Below, one piece after another: positions 39,760 through 48,716 of a DNA stretch of 57,109 bases. Numbering within the stretch: the stretch's first letter is position 1; every line of letters starts with the position of its first letter. Under the pieces are notes generated by a model. It saw nothing but the letters and a program-made list of their open reading frames with translations, ran no database searches and was not told the origin of the DNA. A program made the position numbers and the translations under genes. The stretch comes from Paraburkholderia sp. CNPSo 3274 (GTDB lineage Bacteria; Pseudomonadota; Gammaproteobacteria; Burkholderiales; Burkholderiaceae), in contig NZ_JAMBPR010000059.1 of the NCBI RefSeq assembly GCF_024206475.1, positions 1 through 57,109 on the forward strand, written 5' to 3'.

Positions 39760-42007
39760 GGTTGGCTCCCCGATTGTCTTCATGATGTTGGCTGGCATTC
39801 GCGCCTTCGTTGCCCGCATACGCCGCGAGCGGCGATTGCGGGTCGATGAGCGCGGTGCGGATGAAATGCAGATGGCTCTGGATGCGCAGCAACTGGTGGC
39901 GCTCTTCGCGGGGCGGCGTGTCGCCACGCTCGGTTGCGCTCGTCGCATCGGTCTTCCACATGCCTTGCAGCACGGCCTGGCTTGCGTCGATGGCGCGTTC
40001 CGTCGCCGCGAGCGCGTCGCGGTAGCGCGCCTCGCTCGGTCGATCGAAGAGCGCGCTCACGGCCTTGAGCGTCGCGTCGATCGCCACCCGCCATACCGTT
40101 GCCGGCGCGTACTGCGGATGCGCGGGCAGCGTGGCCAGCTCGTGGCGCAGATCGAGCGCGGCGTTGCCCACTTCGAGCGTCGAGAAGAGCCAGCGCAGCG
40201 TGTCGCGGCGTTGCGCGTCGTCGTTGCCGGCGATTGCGGAGAGCTGGAACATCAGGTCGCGCGCGCCGCTCTCGAAGCGGTTGCGCAGTCCCTTCAGGCG
40301 CGCGCGGCAAGCGTGCACGGCGCCGCCGCGCAGGTCGGCGAGCAGACGCCGGCGCAGCCACGGCGTGGACGGCGGCAAGAGTACGGCGAACGCCAGCGCC
40401 GAGACCGCCATCGACGCGATGAGCGCGAGCGCGTCGTTCATATAGCTGCTCGGGTTGTACTGCACGACGTTGTCCGGCCCCGCGAGAAAGCACAGGAAGA
40501 TGCAGTAGCCCACGCCGTAGCCTGCGTACTTCGGGCGCGTCGTGAGGAACACGCCGAACGCGAGCGCAGGTGCGAGCGCGACGCACAGCATCACGAAGCC
40601 GTCGATATGCGGAAACACGCCGAACGTGAGAATCATGCCGACGACCGATGCGAGCACGGTGCCGAGCGCCATCTGCGTCGCCATGCGCGAGGGCTGCGGC
40701 GCGGACGAGGCGAGCGCGCAGGTCGCGGCGGCATTGAGCACGAGGGTCGTGCCGCTCGGCCACGCGGTGGCGATCCAGAACGCGCCGAGCAGCGTCATCA
40801 CGATCGCGGCGCGCAAGCCCGACACGCCCGCTGCGATCAGGTTCGTCTTCGGCACGTAGCGCGCGATCCATTTCTCCCGCGAGTGCGTATCGACGGCGAG
40901 CGAGGCGTAGGTGGCCGTGTACTCGGTCATCTCGTGCACGAAGCGGTAGAACAGTTCCGTGGCGGTGTCGAAGTCGAGCAGGCGCGCATCGCCTTGTGCT
41001 TCGAGCCCGGCACGCGTGGCGCGCACGCGCCTCGGCAGCGCCGAGCGGTAGGCGTCGAGTTGCTTTGAGACATGGGTCGCGTCGGCGGCCGTGAGCACCG
41101 GCTCGCCCGCTTTTGCGAACAGCGGCGCGATCTCGCGGAAGTACGGTTCGAGCGCATCGACGGTAGCCGAGGAGCCATCCGCACGCAGACGGTTCATCAA
41201 CTGATGCAGCGCGTGAAAGCGCGTGGAGACCGTCATGAACTCGCTGTTCAGGCGCGCGAGGCGCCCCGAGCGCATACGCGCGTCGGGCGACTCGAACACG
41301 GCCATGCTGCGGCTCGCTTCGAGGCCCACGACGTCGGCGACGAAGCGCGCATTGCTCGCTTCGATGTGCGAACGATCGATACGTCCGGCAAGCGCAGCCG
41401 AAACGTAATCGACGAACGACGAGAAACGGCGCCGCACGTTCGAGCGCAGCATCTCGCCCGTAAACTGCGGAAACACCACGGCGCTGACGAAGCCCGAGCA
41501 AAGAATGCCGATCGAGATCTCACCCACGCGCGTCATCGCCGACATGAACGCGCCGTCGGGATGCTGCGAGGCCGGAATGCCGATGAGCGCCGCCGTATAG
41601 CCCGCAAGCACGAAGCCGTACGAACGGAAGTTGCGGTTGCGCGCGGCGCCCGCGGTGCACAGGCCAACCCACAGCGCCGTCGAGACGATGAAGAGTTCCG
41701 GCTGCTGCGCAAAGAGGCCGATCAGCGCGAGCATCGCGACGAGGCCCACGAGCGTGCCGCAAAGCCGGTAGAAGCTCTTTGCGAACACGGGACCGCTTTG
41801 CGGCTGCATCACGATGAACACGGTGGTCATGGCCGTGCGCGGCTGCGGCAGATCGAGCTTCATGGCGATGCCGAGCGCGAGCAGCGCAGCGGCGATCGCC
41901 TTGAAGAGATAGATCCAGACGAGGCCGTCGGTACGCGCCCAGTCGGCGAGCGCCGCGTAGAGGCTTTGGCCCCCCGGCTGCGAGGGTGAGGATGTGGACA
42001 CTTGCAT
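39749..42007 (-). CDS. FUSC-family (AaeB-like) efflux pump
   Basis: A 752-residue inner-membrane protein of the aromatic acid exporter/fusaric-acid-resistance family. It has two blocks of hydrophobic helices (about 35-190 and 395-530), each followed by a large cytoplasmic region. The N-terminal block contains DLPQPRTAMTTVFIVMQPQ, a conserved FUSC segment. It should export aromatic carboxylic acids such as hydroxybenzoates or fusaric acid with the AaeA-like adaptor. It is preceded by the outer-membrane factor gene at an 11-bp gap and overlaps the DUF1656 gene. Confidence 0.92.
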   Translation of the reverse strand: MQVSTSSPSQPGGQSLYAALADWARTDGLVWIYLFKAIAAALLALGIAMKLDLPQPRTAMTTVFIVMQPQSGPVFAKSFYRLCGTLVGLVAMLALIGLFAQQPELFIVSTALWVGLCTAGAARNRNFRSYGFVLAGYTAALIGIPASQHPDGAFMSAMTRVGEISIGILCSGFVSAVVFPQFTGEMLRSNVRRRFSSFVDYVSAALAGRIDRSHIEASNARFVADVVGLEASRSMAVFESPDARMRSGRLARLNSEFMTVSTRFHALHQLMNRLRADGSSATVDALEPYFREIAPLFAKAGEPVLTAADATHVSKQLDAYRSALPRRVRATRAGLEAQGDARLLDFDTATELFYRFVHEMTEYTATYASLAVDTHSREKWIARYVPKTNLIAAGVSGLRAAIVMTLLGAFWIATAWPSGTTLVLNAAATCALASSAPQPSRMATQMALGTVLASVVGMILTFGVFPHIDGFVMLCVALAPALAFGVFLTTRPKYAGYGVGYCIFLCFLAGPDNVVQYNPSSYMNDALALIASMAVSALAFAVLLPPSTPWLRRRLLADLRGGAVHACRARLKGLRNRFESGARDLMFQLSAIAGNDDAQRRDTLRWLFSTLEVGNAALDLRHELATLPAHPQYAPATVWRVAIDATLKAVSALFDRPSEARYRDALAATERAIDASQAVLQGMWKTDATSATERGDTPPREERHQLLRIQSHLHFIRTALIDPQSPLAAYAGNEGANASQHHEDNRGANHAS

Positions 42008-42018
42008 GGTCGGCTGCC

Positions 42019-43647
42019 TCAGTGCGCCGCGCTGGTTGCGCTGGCGTTGCCCGATGCGCTCGCATCGGCGGCGTCTGGTCCGGACGCAGCATGCGACCCG
42101 TGCGGCGCGAGTAGCGCCGCGGGCATGAGCGGCACGTCGCGCGTCTTCTTGCCGTGCGCGGGGAGTTGCTCGGCTTCGGTCGGGCCTTTCGCTGCGGTAT
42201 CGCTCGATGCGTCGATCATGCCGCCGCCCAGCGCCGCGACGAGCGTGGCGTGTGCGGCGAGCCGCTCGGCCTGGATGTGCGCGACGCCTTCCTGGGCGCG
42301 CAGCAACTGCGTTTGCGCGATCAGCACGTTCACATAGTCGGTCAGACCACGGCGGAAGCCTTCCTGCGCGAGATCGTAGTTGCGCTGCGCGGCCGCGACC
42401 GAGCGATGCGCGTCGTCTTCCTGCGTCGCGAGCGAGCGCATGCGCACGACCTGATCGGCGATTTCCTTGAGCGCGGTGACGATCGTCTGGTTGTACTGAT
42501 CGACCGCGATGTCGTACGCGGCGGACTGCGCGCCGAGCTGCGCGCGCAGGCGTCCGCCGTCGAAAATCGGCAGCGAGAACGCAGGGCCGGCCGCATAGCT
42601 GCCGCTCATCGACTTGAGGAACTGGAACAGCGGGCCGGCCGCCGCGTAGCCGCCCATCGAGACGAGCAGATTCACGTTCGGATAGAAGTCGGCCTTCGCG
42701 ACGTCGATGCCGCGCGCCTGCGCGGCGACGAGCCAGCGCGCCGCGACCACGTCGGGGCGATAGCCGATCAACTGGGCGGGCAACGCCGAGGGCAGGCCCG
42801 CGGGTGCGGCGAGCGCGAGCGCTGGCCGCTGGATCGATTCACCGGCGCCGGGGCCCTTGCCTGCGAGCGCCGCAAGCTGGTTCTTGCCGAGGGCGATGGA
42901 TTCTTCGAGCGCGTCGATCTGGCGTTCGTACTCGGGCAGCGGCGTTTGCGCCTGGCTTACTTCGAGCTGGGTGCCGATGCCGCCCGCCAGGCGCTTTTGC
43001 GCGAGCGCGAGAATGCGCTGCTGCTGGCCGAGCGTTTGCTTCGCAATGTCGAGCAGCGCGTAGTTCATCGACATCTCGATGTAGGTGCGCGTGACATTGA
43101 CTTCGAGTTCGAGCTGCGCCGCGCGCGCATCGGCGGCGCTGGCGTGCGCCACGTCCAGTGCGCGCTCGGCGTTGTTCTTGTCCTGGCCCCAGAGGTCGAG
43201 GTGATACGAGAGGCCGAGCGTGGCCGTGTTGTTCCACGTGTTCGCGCCCGCGAGCGGTCCCGGCCCGTAGTAGACGTTGTCGGACCATTGCTGGCGCTGG
43301 ATGGACATGCTGCCGTTGATTTGCGGCAGGAGCCCGGCCTGGGCCACGCCCACCATCGAGCGCGCTTCGCGCACACGCGCCTGGGCGGCGGCAAGCGAGG
43401 GGTTGCCGGCCACGGAGGCTTCGATCCAGGCGTTCAGTTGAGGGTCGTTATAGCCGCGCCACCAGTCGCTGGCGGGCCAGCCGGCGTCGGTGTTGGCCGC
43501 GCGGATCGCCGATCCGGCGTCGAGTTGCGCGGCTTCGGCCTGTTTTGCTTGCGGTGCGATGCCCCCGGTACTGGCGCAGCCCGCGATTATCAACGAGAAC
43601 GTAAGAACCGTGAGTGCGACTAGTCCTTTCGGTACCGGAGACTGCAC
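42019..43647 (-). CDS. NodT-family outer-membrane factor lipoprotein
   Basis: A 542-residue outer-membrane channel of the RND-type OMF/NodT family. A lipoprotein signal peptide ends LIIAGCAS (lipid-modified Cys). Two repeated OEP domains follow, with ASVAGNPSLAAAQARVREARSMVG and the GYRPDVVAARWLVAAQARG hallmark. The last ~55 residues form an Ala/Ser/His/Asp-rich tail beyond the fold, of unknown use. It starts with GTG at 43647 behind AAGGAG and is the first gene of the efflux operon, 11 bp before the FUSC gene. Confidence 0.92.
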   Translation of the reverse strand: MQSPVPKGLVALTVLTFSLIIAGCASTGGIAPQAKQAEAAQLDAGSAIRAANTDAGWPASDWWRGYNDPQLNAWIEASVAGNPSLAAAQARVREARSMVGVAQAGLLPQINGSMSIQRQQWSDNVYYGPGPLAGANTWNNTATLGLSYHLDLWGQDKNNAERALDVAHASAADARAAQLELEVNVTRTYIEMSMNYALLDIAKQTLGQQQRILALAQKRLAGGIGTQLEVSQAQTPLPEYERQIDALEESIALGKNQLAALAGKGPGAGESIQRPALALAAPAGLPSALPAQLIGYRPDVVAARWLVAAQARGIDVAKADFYPNVNLLVSMGGYAAAGPLFQFLKSMSGSYAAGPAFSLPIFDGGRLRAQLGAQSAAYDIAVDQYNQTIVTALKEIADQVVRMRSLATQEDDAHRSVAAAQRNYDLAQEGFRRGLTDYVNVLIAQTQLLRAQEGVAHIQAERLAAHATLVAALGGGMIDASSDTAAKGPTEAEQLPAHGKKTRDVPLMPAALLAPHGSHAASGPDAADASASGNASATSAAH

Positions 43648-43685
43648 GATTTACTCCTTATCTTGACTATGAATCACTGTCCGTC

Positions 43686-43691
43686 ATTATA
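43686..43691 (-). promoter_or_regulatory. -10 element of the efflux operon
   Basis: A perfect TATAAT on the - strand, 39 bp before the outer-membrane factor start. No consensus -35 is seen at 16-18 bp, as expected for a LysR-activated promoter. Confidence 0.5.
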
Positions 43692-43745
43692 TTTTTTGCC
43701 CGATTGATGAATAACCGGTAAGGATGCAAGGCATTTTTACGGAAC

Positions 43746-43779
43746 ATGAGACAATCGATCTTGCGAAATATGAAACAAT
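43746..43779. promoter_or_regulatory. Direct repeat in the lysR/efflux divergent region
   Basis: ATGAGACAAT (43746-43755) and ATGAAACAAT (43770-43779) are spaced 24 bp apart start to start, about two helical turns. They lie just before the lysR gene and upstream of the efflux promoter; they are candidate LysR contact sites. Confidence 0.4.
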
Positions 43780-43803
43780 TCGTGTGTCAGATAGAGGATT
43801 GGT

Positions 43804-44742
43804 ATGGATACGCTTCAAAACATGCGTGTATTCGTCCGGGTGGTGGAGGCGGGCAGCTTTACGGGCGCGGCGCAATACCTGAACACGACCACGGCTTACG
43901 CTTCGCGCGCGGTCTCCGATCTGGAGGCGCATCTGCGCACGCGCCTCTTGAACCGCACGACGCGCCGCATCGCGCTCACCGAGGCGGGCGAGCGCTATCT
44001 GCAGCGTTGCGAGCAGATACTCGCCTACGTCGATCAGGCCGAAGCGGAAGCCGGCGACGCGCATGCGCGCCCCTCGGGCAAGCTCAAGGTCCACGCCATG
44101 ACGAGCTTCGGCCAGCACTATGTGGTGCCGGCGGTGGGGCAGTATCAGCAGCTCTATCCGGACGTGCACGTGGAACTCACGCTCGCGCAGCGCATGCCGG
44201 ACCTGCTTGACGAGGGTTATGACGTGGCCCTCGTGGTCGCGACCGATCTGCCGGATTCCGGTTTCGTGTCGCAGCGGCTGACGAGCGCGTTCAGCATCGC
44301 GGTTGCCTCGCCGGCGTATCTGGAAAAGCGCGGCGTGCCGCAAAAGCCCGCCGATCTCGCGACCCACACCTGCCTGCAGATGGTGACGCCTGTGTTCCCG
44401 ACCGCGCAGTGGCAGTTCACCGGCCCCGAAGGCGAGACCGCGGTCGATCTCGGCACGGCGACCTTCCAGGTGAACGTGGCGGAGGCGATGGCGGTGGCCG
44501 TGCGCGAGGGCATGGGCGTGGGCCTGCTGCCGATCTATTCGGCGATCAGCGGTCTGCGCAGCGGCGAGCTGCAATGGATCCTGCCGGAGTACAAGTCGCA
44601 GGAGATGAACGTCTTTGCGGTGTACCCGTCGCGACAGTATCTCGACGCGAAGATCCGCACATGGGTCGAGCTGCTGCGCGAGAGCATGCCGTCGACGCTC
44701 GCACGGGATCAGAACGAACTGCGACAGTTCGCGCGCACCTGA
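43804..44742 (+). CDS. LysR-family regulator of the efflux operon (AaeR-like)
   Basis: A 312-residue LysR regulator. The winged HTH is at about residues 5-62 (VFVRVVEAGSFTGAAQYLNT), and the effector domain shows LLDEGYDVALVVATDLPDSG and the GMGVGLLPIYSAISG end typical of the family. The ATG at 43804 follows GAGG. Its divergent placement with the aromatic-acid efflux operon matches E. coli aaeR-aaeXAB, where the regulator senses p-hydroxybenzoate; the inducer here is inferred. Confidence 0.9.
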   Translation: MDTLQNMRVFVRVVEAGSFTGAAQYLNTTTAYASRAVSDLEAHLRTRLLNRTTRRIALTEAGERYLQRCEQILAYVDQAEAEAGDAHARPSGKLKVHAMTSFGQHYVVPAVGQYQQLYPDVHVELTLAQRMPDLLDEGYDVALVVATDLPDSGFVSQRLTSAFSIAVASPAYLEKRGVPQKPADLATHTCLQMVTPVFPTAQWQFTGPEGETAVDLGTATFQVNVAEAMAVAVREGMGVGLLPIYSAISGLRSGELQWILPEYKSQEMNVFAVYPSRQYLDAKIRTWVELLRESMPSTLARDQNELRQFART

Positions 44743-45070
44743 GCCTGTTGCGCTTGCGCGCGAACAAAAGGCGCACGCCGGCTGTGACAGCCTGTTACAG
44801 CTTGCGCAGATGGCAACACTTCCTTACGCCCGGCGGCGCGGCGGCTTGGTAAGGTAGCGGGACTGTTTCACGCAACCCTCTTTCTGCCAACACCGGGAAC
44901 TCGAATGGATACGCATCTGATGATCGGCATCGCCGTGATGATGGGCCTGATCGGCATCGCGGCATCGCGCGATCTGCTGCGCATGCGCCGCGCGCAGCTC
45001 CAGCCCGTGACGCTGAGCGCGCGCCGCGACGACGCACGCCTGCACTAAAGCTGCGGGCGCGTTTGCCCCG
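44743..45070. other. 328-bp region holding a small ORF and a palindromic element
   Basis: Between the LysR gene and the phosphoesterase gene. It contains two overlapping short palindromes, GCTGT-G-ACAGC (44781-44791) and CTGT-T-ACAG (44792-44800), possibly the LysR terminator (no T tract) or an operator, and the 47-codon ORF at 44905. Otherwise nothing is recognised. Confidence 0.5.
44905..45048 (+). CDS. Putative 47-residue membrane peptide
   Basis: A short open frame with one hydrophobic stretch (residues ~4-20: HLMIGIAVMMGLIGIAA) followed by a basic tail with RDLLRMRRAQ. Its codons end in G or C in the manner of the neighbouring genes, and CCGGGAAC lies 4-11 bp before the ATG as a modest ribosome site. 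It fills otherwise empty space and no antisense gene competes. I do not recognise a family, so function is unknown. It could also be chance in GC-rich DNA. Confidence 0.5.
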   Translation: MDTHLMIGIAVMMGLIGIAASRDLLRMRRAQLQPVTLSARRDDARLH

Positions 45071-45880
45071 CTAGATGTCCACCACCTTGTCCCACGCAAA
45101 GGCCGGATTCTCCGGCTGCCCCGTGCGGCGGTCGCGATAGCCGCGCGGATTGCACACCACGCGCGTGCCGTTGACCGTGTAGTCGAAGCACGTATGCGTG
45201 TGGCCATGTATCCATAACGCGACAGGCGCGCGCACCAGCGCGTCGAGATCGCTCACGAATCCCGCCGACACCAGATCTTCCGCGTAACGCGGCGCGAGAC
45301 TCTGCTTGTGTGGCGCGTGGTGCGTGACGACGATCGTCTCGCCCGCGAAGGGCTTCGCCAGTTCCGCTTCGAGCCATTCGCGCGAACGCGCATGGAGCGC
45401 GAGCGAGTCGGCCGGCGTGAAGTCGCGAGCGAGCGCTTGCGGGCTATCCGGCCAGGACACCTGGATCAATCCGCGAAAGTCGAGCATCACGCGCATCGCA
45501 GCCGCAATGGCGGCCTCACGCGCGGCATCGTCGGCGCCAAAGAGTGCGAAGTCCGCCCACAGCGTCGTGCCGAGCACGCGAAAGCGGCCCGCCGGATCGA
45601 GATACATGCCGTCGTTGAGGAAATGCACGTTGTCGAGCGTGGAGGCCGCGTCGCGCATCGCCGTTTCCAGCGCGCCGAGGTCGCCGTCGTAGTACTCGTG
45701 ATTGCCGGGCACGTACACCACCGGCACCTGCGGATCGAACGTTTCGGCTGCCCAGCGCAGTCCGAGCCCGTGATTGTGGATGTCGCCCGCGAGCACGACG
45801 AGATCGGCCTGCGCATGCGGGATCGTGTCGGGCTCGTCGTTTTCCAGATGCAGGTCGGACAGCACGCGGATCTTCAACAC
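45071..45880 (-). CDS. Calcineurin-like metallophosphoesterase
   Basis: A 269-residue phosphoesterase with the full metal-site set: D9-x-H11 in LSDLHLE, GD at 32-33, GNHE at 59-62, THHAPH and the C-terminal GHTH. Substrate is unknown (cyclic nucleotides, Ap4A or phospholipid-like esters are possible). It starts with GTG at 45880 behind AAGGAG. It follows the flavoenzyme gene by 27 bp and is probably cotranscribed, although no functional link is evident. Confidence 0.9.
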   Translation of the reverse strand: MLKIRVLSDLHLENDEPDTIPHAQADLVVLAGDIHNHGLGLRWAAETFDPQVPVVYVPGNHEYYDGDLGALETAMRDAASTLDNVHFLNDGMYLDPAGRFRVLGTTLWADFALFGADDAAREAAIAAAMRVMLDFRGLIQVSWPDSPQALARDFTPADSLALHARSREWLEAELAKPFAGETIVVTHHAPHKQSLAPRYAEDLVSAGFVSDLDALVRAPVALWIHGHTHTCFDYTVNGTRVVCNPRGYRDRRTGQPENPAFAWDKVVDI

Positions 45881-45907
45881 AATGTCGGCTCCTTGCGTCC
45901 TGCGCTT

Positions 45908-47344
45908 TTAGCGCAGCACTTTCCCCGGATTCAGCAGGTTCAGCGGATCGAGCGCGGTCTTGATCGCGCGCATCAACGCGAGTTCGACCTCGCTCTTGTA
46001 GTGCATGTTCTCGTCGATCTTCAACTGCCCGAGGCCGTGTTCCGCACTGATCGTGCCGCGATGGCGATCCACGCTGTCGTAGACGATGCGGTTCAGCGTC
46101 TTCTCGTTTTCGGCGAGGAAGCGCTTCGGGTCGCCGCCTTCGGGCGCCTGCACGTTGTAGTGCAAATTGCCGTCGCCGAGATGGCCGAAGGTGACCATGC
46201 GCGCGCCGGGCACCGCGCGGGCGATTTCGGCGTCGGTTTCCTCGATGAAATGGCCAATGCGCGAGATCGGCACGCCGATATCGTGCTTGATGTTCAACCC
46301 TTCCTGCGCCTGCGCGAGCGGAATGTGCTCGCGGATATTCCAGAACGCCTGCGACTGCGCGAGGCTTTCCGCGACCACGGCGTCTTCCACTAGACCTTGT
46401 TCGAGCGCTTCTTCCATGAGCCGCTCGAAGAGCGCGCGCGCGTGTTCTTCGCTTTCGTTGTCCGACAGTTCGAGCAGCACCACTTGCGCGTGATGCTCCG
46501 CGAACGGATAGCGCAGTTGCGGGAAGTGACGGCCGACGAGCGACATGCAGAAGTCCGACATCAGCTCGAAGCCCGTGAGCAGCGGCCCGGCGTGGCGCTG
46601 CGCGAGCGCGAGGAAGTCGAGCGCGGCATGTGCCGAGCCGAGCGCGGCGAGCGCGGTGACGCGTGCGGCCGGCAGCGGATGCAGCTTCATGACCGCAGCG
46701 GTGATGATGCCGAGCGTGCCTTCCGCGCCAATGAAGAGATCGCGCAGATCGTAGCCGGTGTTGTCCTTGCGCAGGCCGCGCAGACCGTCCCAGATTTCGC
46801 CTTGCGGCGTGACGACTTCGAGGCCGAGACACAACTCGCGCGTGTTGCCATAGCGCAGCACGCCGGTGCCGCCCGCATTGGTCGAGAGGTTGCCGCCGAT
46901 CGTGCAGCTGCCTTCGGCCGCGAGCGAAAGCGGGAAGAGGCGGCCCGCATCCCTTGCGCGCGCCTGGACTTCGGCGAGGATCACACCGGCTTCGACGGTG
47001 ATCGTGTTGTTGTGCGCGTCGATTTCGCGCACGCGGTTCAGCCGGCGCAGGCTCAGCACGGCCTGGTTGCCGCTCGCGTCCGGCGTCGCGCCGCCCGCGA
47101 GGCCCGTGTTGCCGCCTTGCGGCACGAGCGCGACGCGATGCTCGTGCGCGAGCTTCACGACAGCGGCGACTTCCTGCGTCTTGGCCGGGCAGAGCACGGC
47201 GATGGCCGCGCCCTGGTAGCGGCGGCGCCAGTCGGCCAGGTAGGGCGCGGTGTCGTGCGCGTCGGTCAGCACGTATTGCGCGCCGATGGCGGCGGCGCAG
47301 GCGTCGAGAAAGGCTTGGCAGGCAGTCGGGGTGGAGTCGGTCAT
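45908..47344 (-). CDS. FAD-linked oxidase, D-2-hydroxyglutarate/D-lactate dehydrogenase type
   Basis: A 478-residue flavoprotein of the FAD_binding_4/FAD-oxidase_C family, which oxidises D-2-hydroxy acids. The FAD site has ALVPQGGNTGLAGGATPD and EGSCTIGGNLSTNAGGTGVLRYG. The C-terminal substrate half has FGHLGDGNLHYNVQ with metal/substrate histidines and ISAEHGLGQLK. These fit D-2-hydroxyglutarate dehydrogenase best, but D-lactate dehydrogenase or a GlcD-like subunit cannot be excluded. No GlcE/GlcF partner is nearby. The ATG at 47344 starts the conserved N-terminus. Confidence 0.88.
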   Translation of the reverse strand: MTDSTPTACQAFLDACAAAIGAQYVLTDAHDTAPYLADWRRRYQGAAIAVLCPAKTQEVAAVVKLAHEHRVALVPQGGNTGLAGGATPDASGNQAVLSLRRLNRVREIDAHNNTITVEAGVILAEVQARARDAGRLFPLSLAAEGSCTIGGNLSTNAGGTGVLRYGNTRELCLGLEVVTPQGEIWDGLRGLRKDNTGYDLRDLFIGAEGTLGIITAAVMKLHPLPAARVTALAALGSAHAALDFLALAQRHAGPLLTGFELMSDFCMSLVGRHFPQLRYPFAEHHAQVVLLELSDNESEEHARALFERLMEEALEQGLVEDAVVAESLAQSQAFWNIREHIPLAQAQEGLNIKHDIGVPISRIGHFIEETDAEIARAVPGARMVTFGHLGDGNLHYNVQAPEGGDPKRFLAENEKTLNRIVYDSVDRHRGTISAEHGLGQLKIDENMHYKSEVELALMRAIKTALDPLNLLNPGKVLR

Positions 47345-47494
47345 GGTGTCTCGGAGTTTCGCGCCTGGGCTGGCTCGCGGCGCGATTGTCGTGAAATCGC
47401 GAGGCTGAAGCGGCTAGTGTGACACGGCGATAGCCTTCACGCAGCGCTCGTGGACAGGGCGGATGCGGCGTGGATGCGCGGTAGAGGGAGCCGC

Positions 47495-47911
47495 TTAGGC
47501 CGACTCGCGCTTCGCAGGCTTTGCGGCACGTTTCGCAGCGCGTTTGTACGGCGCGACATAGGCAAGCGCACACGCGAAGAAGCCAAGAGCCAGCGCGACT
47601 TCAACCCAGCCAAGCCGGTTGCCGGGCGCGCGATCGGTCATGCCGCGCACGATGCCTTCCGCCAAGTAGAGCAGCACGAGCATCGCCGCCCACTGCAGCG
47701 TGTAAAGCCTGCGTCGCAGCACGCCAGGCAGGGCGATGGCGAGCGGCACGGCCTTGAGCACGAGCGCGCTGCCGCCGGGGCGCAGCGGCGCGAGCCGCCA
47801 TTCCCACGCAATGCACAGCAGCGTGAGCGCGGCGAGCATCGCAAAGGCGCCGAGCGCGGCGCCGCGACGCTGGGCGATGGGCTCAGTGACGCTGTCCACG
47901 CGGGTGTTCAC
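47495..47911 (-). CDS. DUF2069 membrane protein
   Basis: A 138-residue protein with four hydrophobic helices and the family feature LYTLQWAAMLVLLYLAEGIVRG in the second half. Function is unknown. It overlaps the wrbA stop by 4 bp, so translation is coupled; this pairing of wrbA with a DUF2069 gene is common in beta-proteobacteria as far as I recall. The C-terminus is Lys/Ala-rich (KRAAKRAAKPAKRESA). Confidence 0.85.
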   Translation of the reverse strand: MNTRVDSVTEPIAQRRGAALGAFAMLAALTLLCIAWEWRLAPLRPGGSALVLKAVPLAIALPGVLRRRLYTLQWAAMLVLLYLAEGIVRGMTDRAPGNRLGWVEVALALGFFACALAYVAPYKRAAKRAAKPAKRESA

Positions 47912-48525
47912 AGCCGCTGGCCTTGCTCAGTCACAGTCAGCGCGAGCGCCGCGCGCGCAAGCCGCACGCCCAGCGCACTCGCGAGTGTCTTTTCGTCGGC
48001 GCTCAAACCGTGGCCGCGCGCGTCCTGGCGCGCGTGATGCGAGGCGCCGTAGGGCGTGCCGCCGCCCTGCGTGGTCGTGAGCGCGCTTTCCGTGTAGGGG
48101 ATGCCCACGAGCAGCATGCCGTGATGGAGCAGCGGCAGCATCATCGAGAGCAGCGTGCTTTCCTGGCCGCCGTGCAGGCTGCCCGTCGACGTGAACACGC
48201 AAGCGGGCTTGCCCGCGAGCGCACCCGAAAGCCACTGCGGCGTGGTGCCGTCGAGAAAGTACTTGAGCGGCGCAGCCATGTTGCCGAAGCGCGTGGGCGA
48301 GCCGAGCGCGAGACCCGCGCATTCTTCGAGGTCGCGCAGTTCGACGTAGGGTGGGCCGTCGGAGGGGATGTCGGGCGCGGTGGCCTCGCAGACCGTCGAG
48401 ACGGGCGGCACCGTGCGCACGCGTGCTTCGGCGCCGGGAACACTGTCGATACCCTGGGCGATGGCGCGCGCGAGTTCGCGCGTTGCGCCATTTCGACTGT
48501 AATAGAGCACAAGAATCGGTTTCAT
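47908..48525 (-). CDS. wrbA: NAD(P)H:quinone oxidoreductase, WrbA type
   Basis: A 205-residue flavodoxin-like FMN enzyme that reduces quinones by two electrons. The FMN phosphate loop is YYSRNGATRELA (9-20), and the isoalloxazine loops are SPTRFGNMAAPLK and FTSTGSLHGGQESTLLSM, with the late GGTPYGAS segment. The ATG at 48525 lies 24 bp after a perfect -10. It is the first gene of a unit with the DUF2069 gene. Confidence 0.93.
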   Translation of the reverse strand: MKPILVLYYSRNGATRELARAIAQGIDSVPGAEARVRTVPPVSTVCEATAPDIPSDGPPYVELRDLEECAGLALGSPTRFGNMAAPLKYFLDGTTPQWLSGALAGKPACVFTSTGSLHGGQESTLLSMMLPLLHHGMLLVGIPYTESALTTTQGGGTPYGASHHARQDARGHGLSADEKTLASALGVRLARAALALTVTEQGQRL

Positions 48526-48548
48526 CGGGCCTCGTCGGTGGACGGGAT

Positions 48549-48554
48549 ATTATA
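48549..48554 (-). promoter_or_regulatory. wrbA -10 element
   Basis: TATAAT on the - strand in CCCTATAATATCC. The predicted leader is only about 17 nt. No good -35 is visible. Confidence 0.45.
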
Positions 48555-48716
48555 GGGGTTGGGTTTGCCGCCGCAGCGGCGCATGGCGAGCGAGGCGCAT
48601 GTCACGTGCAAATCATGGGCAAATAGGTACACTGCGTGCGCGCGAAATCGGTGGGACGAAGCCGCGGCAAAAAGCGTAGCAATCAAAGTGTTCACGGTGG
48701 CGAGGAAGGCGGGCCA

